Part shown: one piece after another, positions 6,718 through 16,375 of the stretch
Layout: every line of letters starts with the position of its first letter
Position numbering within the stretch: position 1 is the stretch's first letter
Assembly (NCBI GenBank): GCA_002371495.1
Contig: DFIX01000050.1
Span: 62,184-90,311, forward strand
Direction: 5' to 3'
From: Eggerthellaceae bacterium UBA3686
GTDB taxonomy: Bacteria > Actinomycetota > Coriobacteriia > Coriobacteriales > Eggerthellaceae
DNA length: 28,128 bases
Translations under genes and position numbers: made by a program
The notes under the pieces: generated by a model
Databases searched by the model: none
Seen by the model: the letters and a program-made list of their open reading frames with translations, nothing else
What the model was told of the DNA's origin: nothing

Positions 6718-8016
6718 ATGACCAGGAAAATCACGTTTCTGCATACGGCCGATTTGCACTTCGGCGCACCGATGCGCGGATTCTGCGACTTGTCGGAGCA
6801 ATGGGCGACGCGGCTGCGAAGCGCGATATCCGAAGCATACGACCGCGTTATCGATGCAGCTTTGGCAAACGACGTCGACTTCGTGGTCATTGCTGGCGAC
6901 ATGTTCGACACGTCGGGCGCATCATATGCGGATTACCTGCATTTCTTCGAGGGGCTCCAAAAGCTCGACGACGCGCGCATATCCACGTACCTGACAACGG
7001 GAAACCACGATCCGTACAGCGTCTGGCGCAACGACTTTGACCGTTTGCCTCCGTCGTGCCACCTGTTGGGTGCGGAGGGGCCGGAGTTTGCCCTATTCGA
7101 ACGCGGAGACGAGCCGTTATGCCTTATAGGCGCCCGCGGCTACCGCAATCAGGCATGGCCCATCGACGAGCCGATAGCCGCCGGAATCGACCGCGCGAGC
7201 GCGCTTGAGGCGCTGAGTCCATCGAACCCTCGGGCAAAGAGCGCTCCGTTTTGCCTGGGCATCATCCATACCGGCCTTGATTTGGACCAAAGCAAGGCGT
7301 ATTCGGATCCGCGGGCACTTTTGGCGGCCGACGTCGACTACTGGGCGTGCGGGCATTTGCACAAGAGGCTTGTGAAGCCGTCCGAAGAACGTCCCCGCAT
7401 CGTGTTTCCCGGTTGCATCCAGGGACGAGACTTGAAGGAATCCGGAGAACGCGGGTGCTTCCTGGTGACGATGGAGGAGCGCCCCGGTTCCGAGCCGCCG
7501 CACACGACCATCGAATTCATCCCGACGGCCAGTGTCGTTTTCCATACGATAAGCGTCGACGTTTCGGCTTGCCAGACTCTGGCCGACGTTGCTCGGCTCG
7601 TCCAAGCCGAGCTCTTTCACGAAAACGGCAAGGCGGGCTGTGACGAAATGGTCGAGCGCATTGTGCTGACAGGGGCGACCGAACTGCACGATTACCTTTG
7701 CCGAGCTGAAGTGATCCGCGATTTGCGCAAACGTATAAACGCAGGCTATCCATCATTTTTCTGCGATGCGCTCATAGATCGCACGCAATCGGTGCGCGAT
7801 AGGCGAGCGGCCTTGAAAGAGGGGCTGTTCGAAGCGCATGTGCTGCGCGTTTCCGATGAACAGCGTGCGAATGGCACCCAAATGGTCAACTACGTGCAAA
7901 GCGAGCTCGTAAAGAGGGGCATCGACGTGCCGGCTTCGCTGGTTCGGCGCGTCGGCGACTTCAACGATGCCGCCGAGACGCTCGTGCGCGACCTGTTGGC
8001 GAAGGAGGAGCTATGA
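6718..8016 (+). CDS. SbcD/Mre11-like metallophosphoesterase (YhaO type)
   Basis: Predicted Mn-dependent DNA repair nuclease, the partner of an SbcC/Rad50-like ATPase. The product is 432 aa. All five phosphoesterase motifs are visible: HTADLHFG (residues 9-16), GDMFD (about 59-63), GNHD (about 95-98), the single His in IIHTGLD, and GHLH (about 212-215). The ATG at 6718 is chosen because the only in-frame extension (GTG at 6658) reads through the palindrome and has no ribosome site. The stop overlaps the next start (ATGA), so the pair is translationally coupled. The lone upstream structure is the 78-bp palindrome. The C-terminal part is less conserved than the N-terminal nuclease domain. I cannot tell SbcD proper from YhaO by eye; the partner suggests YhaO. 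Confidence 0.88.
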   Translation: MTRKITFLHTADLHFGAPMRGFCDLSEQWATRLRSAISEAYDRVIDAALANDVDFVVIAGDMFDTSGASYADYLHFFEGLQKLDDARISTYLTTGNHDPYSVWRNDFDRLPPSCHLLGAEGPEFALFERGDEPLCLIGARGYRNQAWPIDEPIAAGIDRASALEALSPSNPRAKSAPFCLGIIHTGLDLDQSKAYSDPRALLAADVDYWACGHLHKRLVKPSEERPRIVFPGCIQGRDLKESGERGCFLVTMEERPGSEPPHTTIEFIPTASVVFHTISVDVSACQTLADVARLVQAELFHENGKAGCDEMVERIVLTGATELHDYLCRAEVIRDLRKRINAGYPSFFCDALIDRTQSVRDRRAALKEGLFEAHVLRVSDEQRANGTQMVNYVQSELVKRGIDVPASLVRRVGDFNDAAETLVRDLLAKEEL

Positions 8017-10184
8017 GCCGGTTTCTCCAACGCGTTCACATCGACCGCTACGGGTCTTTGGCCGGCCTGGATTTAGGCCCGCTGAGCCCGGGGCTCAACG
8101 TCGTTTACGGTCCCAACGAAGCGGGCAAGAGCTCCATTGCCTCGTTTATCGGCGGCGTCCTGTTCGGATGGGAGGAAGCGCGCGGTGTGCGCAACACCTA
8201 CCGCCCTTCCGAGGGCGAGCGCTCGGGCTCGCTTGAATTCAAAGAGCGCGCAGGCGAGTCGTCGAGCGTTGTTTCCCGTGTGCGCAACGATGAGGGCTTG
8301 CAGGGCGATGCGGGCGTCGTGTCGGATTTGGACAGCGCCACATATCGCACCATGTTTTGGCTGACGTCCGATGAGCTGCGCTCGCTGAGCAATACCTCGG
8401 ACGTTACCGCGCGGCTGCTCGCAGCCGGGTCCGCGACCGGCACGAGCCCGTCAGCTGCTTATGTCGAGGTCGAGCAGCGCATAGCTGCGCTTACCGCGCC
8501 GGCCGGGGAAGGCTCGGTCGGCGAGCTGGCTAGCGAGCTCGAAGCTGCACGTGCGCAAGTAGCTGCAGCTGCCGAGGAAGTGGAGCTGCTCAAGCAGCAA
8601 GACCGCGAACGGCGCGAGCTCGTGGAGGGGCGTGCCGTTGCTGCCGCCCGGCTCGACGAGGCAGCCGATCGGCTCGAGTCACTTAGGCTCGCACGCGTGC
8701 GAGTCGAGTCGATCGACGCGCAGATTCAGTCGCGCGAAACCGAAATCGGAGCGCTCAGAGCCGAGTACGACCAGGCGGCAGCCGAGGGCGCTGCAGCTGC
8801 CAATACGAACTGCCCGCAAGACCTTTTGGCGCTCGACGGTCCCGTCGAGCGCGCGCTGCGCGATTCGGTGGACGAGCTTGCCGACGAGCAGGCAAAAGCC
8901 GTACGCGCCGTCGATGCAGCGCGCGAGAACGCCGCGACCTCTGCCGCCTCGTACGAAGCCTTGCTTGAAATCGGGGAAGATCAGGGAGCCCTCGAACGCG
9001 GCCGTACCACGAGGAGGTTCCAGGTCATTGCGTCGATTCTGTTGCCGGTTGCGTTCATCGTTGCTGCCGTGCTGGTGTTTGCGTACGGCCGCCACTCGCA
9101 GAGCCTTTCGTTCACGGTGTTCGGCATCGGACTCATGGTGTTTGCCGGGCTGCTTGCCGCTGGCGCGCTTGCGGTGCTGCTGAGGCCCGACAAGAGGGCA
9201 GAAGTGCTCGAAGAGCGTCGCAAGGACGCCCAATGGGTCATGGTGCAGGACCAAAAGAAGCTCGAAGCGGCAGAGCGCGCTAAGGATCACGTCGACGATC
9301 GGGTCAGGGCCTTCCTGGATGATTCGGGGCTCGGCGCAGCTGAGGGCTCGATACGCCAGGCGCGCGCCCTCCTCGACGATGCGCGCGAAGAACGATCGCG
9401 CTTGAGTCTCGAGAACCAAAGGCTCTCGGCGCTTTCGATGCGCATCGCGTCGGAAAGCGCGGCGCTCGAAACGCTGCGCGGTGAGCGGGAGGCGCTTCTT
9501 GCAGAGAACGGCTTGGCATTCGATGGCACCGTGGCGCAAGTCGATACGCTGATCCACGATGCGGTTGCGCAACGCGATGCGTTGGGAAGCGCCCTCGACG
9601 ATATGAACGGGCGTTTCGACGCGCTGGACCGTCGCTTGGGCAGGGCGCTCGACGATACGACGTTCGATCGGGCAAAGGCAAGATTCCACCAGTTGCGTTG
9701 CCAAATGCGCGAGCGCAAGCACGAGCTCGTGGAGCTGCTACTTGCAAAGCGAATACTCGAGAAAGCGATCGCCGCATGGGAGAGCAGAAGCCAACCCGAA
9801 GTATACGCGCAGGCCAGTTGGTTGTTCGAGGCCTTGACGGATGGAGCTTGGGTGCGCATGAACATGACGCCCGAAGGTCACTTGACAGCGGTGTCGCCAG
9901 CAGGCGAGGTCCGCGATGTGCGTCATCTTTCGCTTGGCACCTGCCAGCAGCTCTACCTTGCCTTGCGCGTTGCCATGCTCATGCAGGCCACGGCGGTCGG
10001 GCGCGATATCCCGGTCATTGCTGACGATATCCTCGTGCACTTTGACGCTACCAGGCGTGCGTGCGCAGCTCAGGTTCTTGCCGAGCTTGCGCGCACGCGC
10101 CAGGTCATCGTGTTCACCTGCCATCGCCAGACCGTCGCCGCCCTGCGGGACGCCGATCCCACGTTGGAGTGCCTGCAGTTGTAG
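8013..10184 (+). CDS. SbcC/Rad50-like ATPase with a membrane hairpin (YhaN type)
   Basis: Predicted ABC-type SMC-like ATPase that would work with the upstream nuclease on DNA ends. The product is 723 aa. Residues 33-40 are Walker A (GPNEAGKSS). Two long Ala/Glu/Arg-rich coiled-coil stretches (about 160-330 and 395-620) flank two hydrophobic segments at about residues 337-358 and 365-390. The C-terminal lobe has the ABC signature region (LSLGTCQQLYLALR), Walker B IPVIADDILVHFD, and the switch His in FTCHRQT. This layout, with a transmembrane pair replacing the zinc hook, matches the YhaN/AAA_27 group rather than classical SbcC (about 1,000 aa). The start overlaps the previous stop by 4 bp. A small hairpin follows at 10199-10220. 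Confidence 0.88.
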   Translation: MSRFLQRVHIDRYGSLAGLDLGPLSPGLNVVYGPNEAGKSSIASFIGGVLFGWEEARGVRNTYRPSEGERSGSLEFKERAGESSSVVSRVRNDEGLQGDAGVVSDLDSATYRTMFWLTSDELRSLSNTSDVTARLLAAGSATGTSPSAAYVEVEQRIAALTAPAGEGSVGELASELEAARAQVAAAAEEVELLKQQDRERRELVEGRAVAAARLDEAADRLESLRLARVRVESIDAQIQSRETEIGALRAEYDQAAAEGAAAANTNCPQDLLALDGPVERALRDSVDELADEQAKAVRAVDAARENAATSAASYEALLEIGEDQGALERGRTTRRFQVIASILLPVAFIVAAVLVFAYGRHSQSLSFTVFGIGLMVFAGLLAAGALAVLLRPDKRAEVLEERRKDAQWVMVQDQKKLEAAERAKDHVDDRVRAFLDDSGLGAAEGSIRQARALLDDAREERSRLSLENQRLSALSMRIASESAALETLRGEREALLAENGLAFDGTVAQVDTLIHDAVAQRDALGSALDDMNGRFDALDRRLGRALDDTTFDRAKARFHQLRCQMRERKHELVELLLAKRILEKAIAAWESRSQPEVYAQASWLFEALTDGAWVRMNMTPEGHLTAVSPAGEVRDVRHLSLGTCQQLYLALRVAMLMQATAVGRDIPVIADDILVHFDATRRACAAQVLAELARTRQVIVFTCHRQTVAALRDADPTLECLQL

Positions 10185-10198
10185 GGGAGGCTCGCCAG

Positions 10199-10220
10199 CC
10201 TAAAAAGGTGTTCCCTTTGG
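10199..10220 (-). repeat. Small hairpin motif, inverted copy; possible terminator of the sbcDC-like pair
   Basis: CCTAAAAAGGTGTTCCCTTTGG, read on the minus strand, resembles 10398-10421 and 17496-17523: CCAAAG, then a short variable part, then CTTTTTAGG. It folds with AAAGG/CCTTT. It lies 15 bp after the ATPase stop, so it could terminate that unit. Confidence 0.45.
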
Positions 10221-10263
10221 TACCCTTAATCGGCGCAAGAACTGCCGTCAAAACAGAATGGGA

Positions 10264-10373
10264 GCGAAAGGCCTGATGGCGGCAAGCGTGAGCGATTCTG
10301 CAGCCACTGTTCCTGTATATTCACATAAGTTGGGCGAAGTCAAGCGAACACGTGCCGCCAACAGGCCTTTCGC
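10264..10373 (+). repeat. 110-bp stem-variable hairpin element, copy C
   Basis: The arms at 10264-10284 and 10353-10373 are complementary at 20 of 21 positions (GCGAAAGGCCTGATGGCGGC against its partner). They are unrelated to the arms of copies A and B. The core retains GCGATTCTGCAGCCACT, TTCACATAAG and GCGAAGTCAAGCG at the same spacing as A and B. It fills most of the 359-bp gap between the SbcC-like gene and purA, and is flanked symmetrically by the small hairpin motifs at 10199-10220 and 10398-10421. Confidence 0.7.
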
Positions 10374-10397
10374 GGCGCGGCACTCATGTAGGGGAGT

Positions 10398-10421
10398 CCA
10401 AAGAGGAGCATCATTTTTAGG
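10398..10421 (+). repeat. Small hairpin motif, direct copy
   Basis: CCAAAGAGGAGCATC followed by ATTTTTAGG. The first 15 bases are identical to 17499-17513 in the hairpin after the dms operon. It is also the inverted counterpart of 10199-10220. It may be a terminator relative or a dispersed repeat. Confidence 0.45.
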
Positions 10422-10506
10422 CTAGGCGAGTTGAAACACCCTAACGAGTTGGAAGAACTGTTCTGACTCATCCCCAACGGATAAAGAATCGTTTCCTTGG
10501 CTGAGA

Positions 10507-10512
10507 TATAAT
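10507..10512 (+). promoter_or_regulatory. Candidate -10 box for purA
   Basis: A perfect TATAAT lies 31 bp before the purA start. There is no clear -35 at normal spacing, so activity may depend on another factor or an extended -10 (GATATAAT). Confidence 0.4.
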
Positions 10513-10543
10513 CGTTTTCGCAACCAAGACGAAAGGATTCGAC

Positions 10544-11869
<1,326 letters not shown>

Positions 11870-11880
11870 GGAATCGGGCC

Positions 11881-12047
11881 GCCCGGGACTGCCGCCTCAC
11901 GTCGCCGCTGCTGAAGCTAACCGCTCATCGCTTCGGCGCGGCAGCTGCGGAACTCGCGCCCTGCGGGCGCTCAGACAGTCCTCGCTCCCGCCGCGCCTGC
12001 GCTCTTCGCAGCTTCAGGTGCGTCGACATGAGACGGCAGCCCCGGGC
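11881..12047 (+). other. Large imperfect inverted repeat in the purA-purD gap
   Basis: GCCCGGGACTGCCGCCTCAC... (11881-11904) matches the reverse complement of 12024-12047 at 21 of 24 positions. An inner pair, CTGAAGCT (11911-11918) with AGCTTCAG (12010-12017), continues the pairing. About 90 bp of GC-rich sequence lies inside. It could be a terminator for purA, a purD leader structure or a palindromic repeat. No ORF is supported. Confidence 0.5.
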
Positions 12048-12082
12048 TTCGTTATCTCGAGTTCATTAGGAAGGGAACGGAC

Positions 12083-13375
12083 ATGAACATTCTGGTACTT
12101 GGTAGTGGTGGACGCGAGCATGCTATCGCGTGGGCGCTTAACAAGTCGCCGAAGTGCGAGAGGCTCTACGTAGCGCCAGGCAATGGCGGTACTGCGGGCT
12201 TTGCCGAGAACGTGAAGGGCCTGAACACCGAAGACGGCGAGGCTGTGCTCGATTTTGCGCAGACGCACGGCATCGACTTCGTGGTCATTGGCCCCGAGGC
12301 CCCGCTCGTCGCGGGCGTGGCTGACGTGCTGCGCGCGGCAGACATTCCCGTGTTCGGGCCAGATGCGCAGGGAGCGCAGCTCGAAGGCTCGAAGACCTTC
12401 TGCAAGGAATTCATGATGCGCAACGGGCTGCCCACGGCCGAATACCTGTCGACGACCGACGAAGCCGAGGCGCATGCCTATATCGACGAGAAAGGCGCGC
12501 CGATCGTCGTTAAGGCCGACGGCTTGGCCGCAGGCAAGGGCGTTATTGTGGCGCAGACAGTCGAAGAGGCCCACGATGCCGTGAAGTCGTGCTTCGAAGG
12601 CGCGTTCGGCGAAGCTGGCAGTATGGTCGTCATCGAAGAGTGCCTGACCGGTCCCGAGTGCTCGATGCTCGCGTTCGTGTCGGCGGGCAAGGCATATTGC
12701 ATGGCGCCTTCGCAGGACCACAAGCGCGCTTACGATGGCGACGAGGGCCCCAACACGGGCGGCATGGGCGCGTATTCGCCCGTGCCCATCGTCACCGATG
12801 AAGAGCTTGCAACGATGCAGCAGGTCATGGCCGACGCCGCTGCCGCCACTGCGCGCGAGTTCGAAAACGATTACCGAGGCGTGCTGTACGGCGGGTTCAT
12901 GCTGACGCCTGCCGGCCCCAAGCTGCTCGAGTACAATGCGCGTTTTGGCGATCCCGAGACGCAGGTCGTGCTGCCGCGCCTGGAATCCGACCTCGTCGAA
13001 GTCATGTTGGCCGTGGCCGAAGGACGTCCCGAGGACATTTCGCTTACGTGGGCAGACAAATGGGCGGTCACTGTGGTTCTGGCGAGCGAAGGCTATCCGC
13101 GTGCTTACGAGAAGGGCAAGGTCATCACCGGCGTCGATGCGGCGGATGCGCTCGACGACGTGAAGGTCTACCATGCCGGTACCGCCGTCAACGAAGCGGG
13201 CGAGCTCGTGACCGCGGGCGGCCGCGTGCTCAACGTCACCGCTATGGGCGCGACGTTCCAGGAAGCGCGCGAGCTGGCATACAAAGCTTGCGACCTCATT
13301 CAGTTCGAGGGCAAGCAGAACCGCACCGACATCGGCCTGCGCGCCATAAAGGGCCGCGATTCCTGGAATGTGTAA
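12083..13375 (+). CDS. purD: Phosphoribosylamine-glycine ligase (GARS)
   Basis: Second step of de novo purine synthesis: phosphoribosylamine, glycine and ATP to GAR. The product is 430 aa, normal for a single-function PurD. Motifs: N-terminal MNILVLGSGGREHAIAW, VVIGPEAPLVAGVAD, the ATP-grasp KADGLAAGKGV, SQDHKRAYDGDEGPNTGGMG, and the metal-binding YNARFGDPETQ. AGGAAGGGA precedes the ATG. A terminator overlaps its stop codon region. No other pur gene lies beside it apart from purA upstream. Confidence 0.98.
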   Translation: MNILVLGSGGREHAIAWALNKSPKCERLYVAPGNGGTAGFAENVKGLNTEDGEAVLDFAQTHGIDFVVIGPEAPLVAGVADVLRAADIPVFGPDAQGAQLEGSKTFCKEFMMRNGLPTAEYLSTTDEAEAHAYIDEKGAPIVVKADGLAAGKGVIVAQTVEEAHDAVKSCFEGAFGEAGSMVVIEECLTGPECSMLAFVSAGKAYCMAPSQDHKRAYDGDEGPNTGGMGAYSPVPIVTDEELATMQQVMADAAAATAREFENDYRGVLYGGFMLTPAGPKLLEYNARFGDPETQVVLPRLESDLVEVMLAVAEGRPEDISLTWADKWAVTVVLASEGYPRAYEKGKVITGVDAADALDDVKVYHAGTAVNEAGELVTAGGRVLNVTAMGATFQEARELAYKACDLIQFEGKQNRTDIGLRAIKGRDSWNV

Positions 13376-13402
13376 AAAGGGTCAGACCCCTTTTTCACAT
13401 TT
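13374..13402 (+). terminator. Terminator hairpin after purD
   Basis: AAAAAGGG pairs with CCCTTTTT around GTCAGAC, followed by CACATTTTT. The stem starts at the stop codon. The form (GGGTCAGACCCC flanked by A and T runs) recalls a widespread dispersed hairpin, so it may be a captured repeat. Confidence 0.7.
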
Positions 13403-13430
13403 TTGACCGTTACGCATACGGAGATAATCG

Positions 13431-14747
13431 ATGCTTTCAGAACGACTGCTGAGTTTCGCGGTCAAGACGACCTCGAAGAACTATTTGAAAATCAACCCGA
13501 CGACCGACACGCATGTGCCGGCGCCACAGCCGGGCAAGCGCTACATGCTGTACATGCACGTGCCGTTTTGCACGAAGCTGTGCCCGTACTGCTCGTTCAA
13601 CCGGTTCCCGTTCAGCGAGAAACGGGCGGTGCCGTACTTCGAGAGCATGCGTACCGAAATGCGCATGCTCGCTGACCTGGGTTACGATTTCGATAGCGTC
13701 TACATCGGCGGCGGAACGCCCACGGTCATGATCGACGAGCTGTGCGCCACGATCGACCAGGCGCGTGAGCTGTTCAGCATCAAGGAAGTGTCGAGCGAAA
13801 CCAACCCTAATCACTTGGTGCCCGAAATCCTCGAGAAGCTCCAGGGTCGCGTGCAGCGTCTGAGCGTAGGCGTCCAGAGCTTCGACGACGGGCTGCTCAA
13901 GCAGATGGACCGATACGACAAGTACGGTTGCGCCGACGAGATCGTCGAGCGTATTCAGCTGGCCACACCGTATTTCACCAGCATGAACGCCGATATGATC
14001 TTCAATTTCCCGGCCCAGACGGAAGACATGCTCATTCACGATGTCGAGCGCATCGTCGAGAGCGGCTGCACGCAGACGACGTTCTACCCGCTCATGGCAT
14101 CGCCGAGCGTCGAGAGGCAGCTGGCCAAGACGGTGGGCGCCGTCGATTACGACCGCGAGCAGCGTTTTTACCAGATTATCGACGTGCTCTTGTCGGGCGG
14201 CGACAAGCCCCTGTTCACGCACAGCAGCGCCTGGACGTACAACCGCTTCGATTACGATAAGGGCGAAGACGCCAACGATGGCGGAATGATTGACGAGTAC
14301 GTCGTGCAGTACGAGGAGTACCCGGCCATCGGATCGGGCGGCATCACGTATTTGGGCAGCAGCCTGTACGTCAACACGTTCTCGCTGCGCGAGTACGGCG
14401 AGGCCATTGCGAATGGGCGCATGTCCATCATGGGCCGCACCGATTTCAATATCCACGACCGCATGCGTTACCGGTTCCTCATGCAGCTGTTCGGCTTGCG
14501 GCTCGACAAGTTGCAGTTCGAGCGGGATTTCGGCATGACGGTCGAGAACGGCCTTCCGGCAGAGATGGCGTTCATGAAGCTGGCAGGCGCTTTTGCGACC
14601 GACACCCCCGAGGAGCTGACGCTTACGCCCAAGGGCCGCTATCTGACGGTCGCGATGATGCGCCAGTTCTTCATCGGCGTAAACAACCTGCGCGACCAGG
14701 CGCGCGCCGCGCTTCCCGGCGCCGAGAAAGAGCTGCTGTTCGGGTAG
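13431..14747 (+). CDS. HemN/HemW-like radical SAM protein
   Basis: Radical SAM enzyme of the coproporphyrinogen III dehydrogenase superfamily. The product is 438 aa. The cluster motif CTKLCPYC (C-x3-C-x2-C) sits at about residues 44-51 in MHVPFCTKLCPYCSF. It is followed by YIGGGTPTVM (SAM-binding GGGTP), SSETNPNHL, LSVGVQSFDDGLLKQMDRY and NADMIFNFP, all typical of the superfamily. The lack of a Cys directly after CPYC (here CSF) is closer to HemW (heme chaperone) and HutW-type proteins than to true HemN. No heme genes are adjacent, so substrate and role are open. GGAGA lies 8 bases before the ATG. It converges on the phosphatase gene. Confidence 0.85.
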   Translation: MLSERLLSFAVKTTSKNYLKINPTTDTHVPAPQPGKRYMLYMHVPFCTKLCPYCSFNRFPFSEKRAVPYFESMRTEMRMLADLGYDFDSVYIGGGTPTVMIDELCATIDQARELFSIKEVSSETNPNHLVPEILEKLQGRVQRLSVGVQSFDDGLLKQMDRYDKYGCADEIVERIQLATPYFTSMNADMIFNFPAQTEDMLIHDVERIVESGCTQTTFYPLMASPSVERQLAKTVGAVDYDREQRFYQIIDVLLSGGDKPLFTHSSAWTYNRFDYDKGEDANDGGMIDEYVVQYEEYPAIGSGGITYLGSSLYVNTFSLREYGEAIANGRMSIMGRTDFNIHDRMRYRFLMQLFGLRLDKLQFERDFGMTVENGLPAEMAFMKLAGAFATDTPEELTLTPKGRYLTVAMMRQFFIGVNNLRDQARAALPGAEKELLFG

Positions 14748-14754
14748 TCTTTGG

Positions 14755-14783
14755 GTGGACGAGGGGATGTTTCCCTCGTCCAC
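14755..14783. terminator. Bidirectional terminator between convergent genes
   Basis: GTGGACGAGGG (14755-14765) pairs perfectly with CCCTCGTCCAC (14773-14783) around GATGTTT. The gap between the two stop codons is only 37 bp, so this hairpin must serve both directions. Confidence 0.75.
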
Positions 14784-14784
14784 G

Positions 14785-15249
14785 CTATTTGCCGTCGGTT
14801 AGCTTGGCAAGCAGGGCACGGCAGCCTTCGTCGACGTCGCGGTACGTCGTCCGGAAATCGCCGGTATACCAGGGGTCGGCAACGTCGTCGCCGCGGCCTG
14901 TGAATTCGAGTAGCTTGAAGATTTTCCCATCGGCTTCGGGGCCGAGCATGCGCTTCATGTTGCGGATGTTGGCGGAATCCATGCCTATGAAGTAGTCCCA
15001 CGCGTTCGCATCCGCGCGGCGCAGCTGACGTGCCCGGTGGTCCCCGCAGGGGATACCCTGGCGTGCGAGCTCCTTGCGCGTGCCGCGGTGCACGGGATTG
15101 CCGATTTCCTCTGTGGACGTTGCAGCGGATTCGATAACGAACCGGTCGCCCATCCCAGCCTTTTCAACCAGGTGTTTCATAACGTATTCGGCCATAGTGG
15201 AACGGCAGATGTTGCCGTGGCATACAAAAAGCAATCTGATTGGCTGCAT
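14785..15249 (-). CDS. Low-molecular-weight protein tyrosine phosphatase
   Basis: Cytosolic phosphatase using a cysteine nucleophile. The product is 154 aa from the ATG at 15249, which has GGAG 5 bases upstream. A longer in-frame start at 15300 would add 17 atypical residues. The catalytic P-loop is VCHGNICRST (CX5R-S, Cys about residue 10), and the general acid is in DPWYTGDF near residue 120. The length is normal. No tyrosine kinase or exopolysaccharide gene is next to it, so the target is unknown. The gap to the divergent LRR gene (15250-15372) shows no strong promoter. Confidence 0.92.
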   Translation of the reverse strand: MQPIRLLFVCHGNICRSTMAEYVMKHLVEKAGMGDRFVIESAATSTEEIGNPVHRGTRKELARQGIPCGDHRARQLRRADANAWDYFIGMDSANIRNMKRMLGPEADGKIFKLLEFTGRGDDVADPWYTGDFRTTYRDVDEGCRALLAKLTDGK

Positions 15250-15372
15250 GGGAGCTCCGTTATAAAGCGAATGGAATGAGTTAACATCAAGTTCACGCAA
15301 AGGCGTATAGCGGAATTATGACGCATGGCGTTGACGCAGCGCGTCGCGATGCGCTCGGAACGGAGAATGAAC

Positions 15373-16335
15373 ATGAACGCCCATGATAGGCAAGTTGTAG
15401 AGGCATTCTTTTCCCAAGTCGACGAACAGGGCATATCAAATGCGCGCAAAGCCAAGGAACGCCATCAGGTGATTCGTCGTGTTCCGACGACGCCTAAGGA
15501 CCAGAGCTACGAGGCGGCCCAAAGCGGCGACGATGCAGCAGAGCCGGGTGACGGCGCCGATCTTCCCGTCGGCGTGGTAGAAGTCGGCGGGAAGCTTATC
15601 GGCTTCGGCATACACATCCTTAACGAGGACGTGTACCCGTTGCAGAGCTTCGAGATTTACTTGCGTGGATGCGACCTGGTGGGGGACCTCGATCTTTCGG
15701 GTTGCGCCGACATCGTGTTCGTGGACGTGTACCGCAACCGCATTTCGTCGGTCGAGTTGGCCGATATGCCCAGCTTGCGCATCCTGGGGTTGCAGGGCAA
15801 TCAGATCGAAGTTCTGGACCCGACCGGGCTGCCCGCTTGTCAGGGCATCGATGCCGGCATTAACCGACTGCGCAGCATCGATGTGTCGCGCAACCCCGAG
15901 CTGGTAGAGCTGTACGTCAACGACAACTGCCTGACCTCGCTCGATACGTCGTGCAACGCCAAGCTGAAGTACCTGCGGCTTCAGAACAACGGCATAACCG
16001 AGCTGGATACGACGGCCAACCCCCTACTGCGGCACCTGTACGCAACGGGCAATCCCCTTAAGAGCATTCGGGCACTCGCTCCTGGCGGCGAGGGCAAGCA
16101 CCCGCTACGACTGCGGGCAGCAGAGGGCGGTTCGGTGGGCTTGTCCTTCAATCCCATCTACAACGCCCAATGGAAGGAAACGGGCGAGTGGGAGCAGAGC
16201 TACCACGCCTATCCCGACGAGGGGTTTGCGTTCGCGGGCTGGTACGACGAGGACGGCCAGCTGGTCGGCTGCGATGCCGACTGGATGGACGAGTACGGAA
16301 CATCGCGCGTGCTGGAAGCACGGTTTGCGCGCTAG
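15373..16335 (+). CDS. Leucine-rich-repeat protein with a C-terminal InlB-repeat-like domain
   Basis: The product is 320 aa. The ATG at 15373 is chosen because GGAG ends 7 bases before it; ATGs at 15325, 15349 and 15367 are in frame but badly placed. The N-terminal 75 residues are charged, with no signal peptide. About residues 96-225 hold six or seven bacterial-type LRRs of 20-22 residues (for example LRILGLQGNQIEVLD, LVELYVNDNCLTSLD, LKYLRLQNNGITELD). The last 80 residues (GGSVGLSFNP, then YHAYPDEGFAFAGWYDEDG) resemble the repeat domains found in internalin-like surface proteins. No anchor or export signal is visible, which is unusual for this fold. The partner is unknown, and I know no named homologue. 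Confidence 0.85.
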   Translation: MNAHDRQVVEAFFSQVDEQGISNARKAKERHQVIRRVPTTPKDQSYEAAQSGDDAAEPGDGADLPVGVVEVGGKLIGFGIHILNEDVYPLQSFEIYLRGCDLVGDLDLSGCADIVFVDVYRNRISSVELADMPSLRILGLQGNQIEVLDPTGLPACQGIDAGINRLRSIDVSRNPELVELYVNDNCLTSLDTSCNAKLKYLRLQNNGITELDTTANPLLRHLYATGNPLKSIRALAPGGEGKHPLRLRAAEGGSVGLSFNPIYNAQWKETGEWEQSYHAYPDEGFAFAGWYDEDGQLVGCDADWMDEYGTSRVLEARFAR

Positions 16336-16375
16336 CTAGAATCTGGCCACGTGCTCTTGCCGTTTATGCGGATAT

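Noticed and set aside
13437..14783. Minus-strand frame of 448 codons opposite the radical SAM gene
   Set aside because: The plus strand encodes clear radical SAM motifs; the reverse frame shows only shadow composition.
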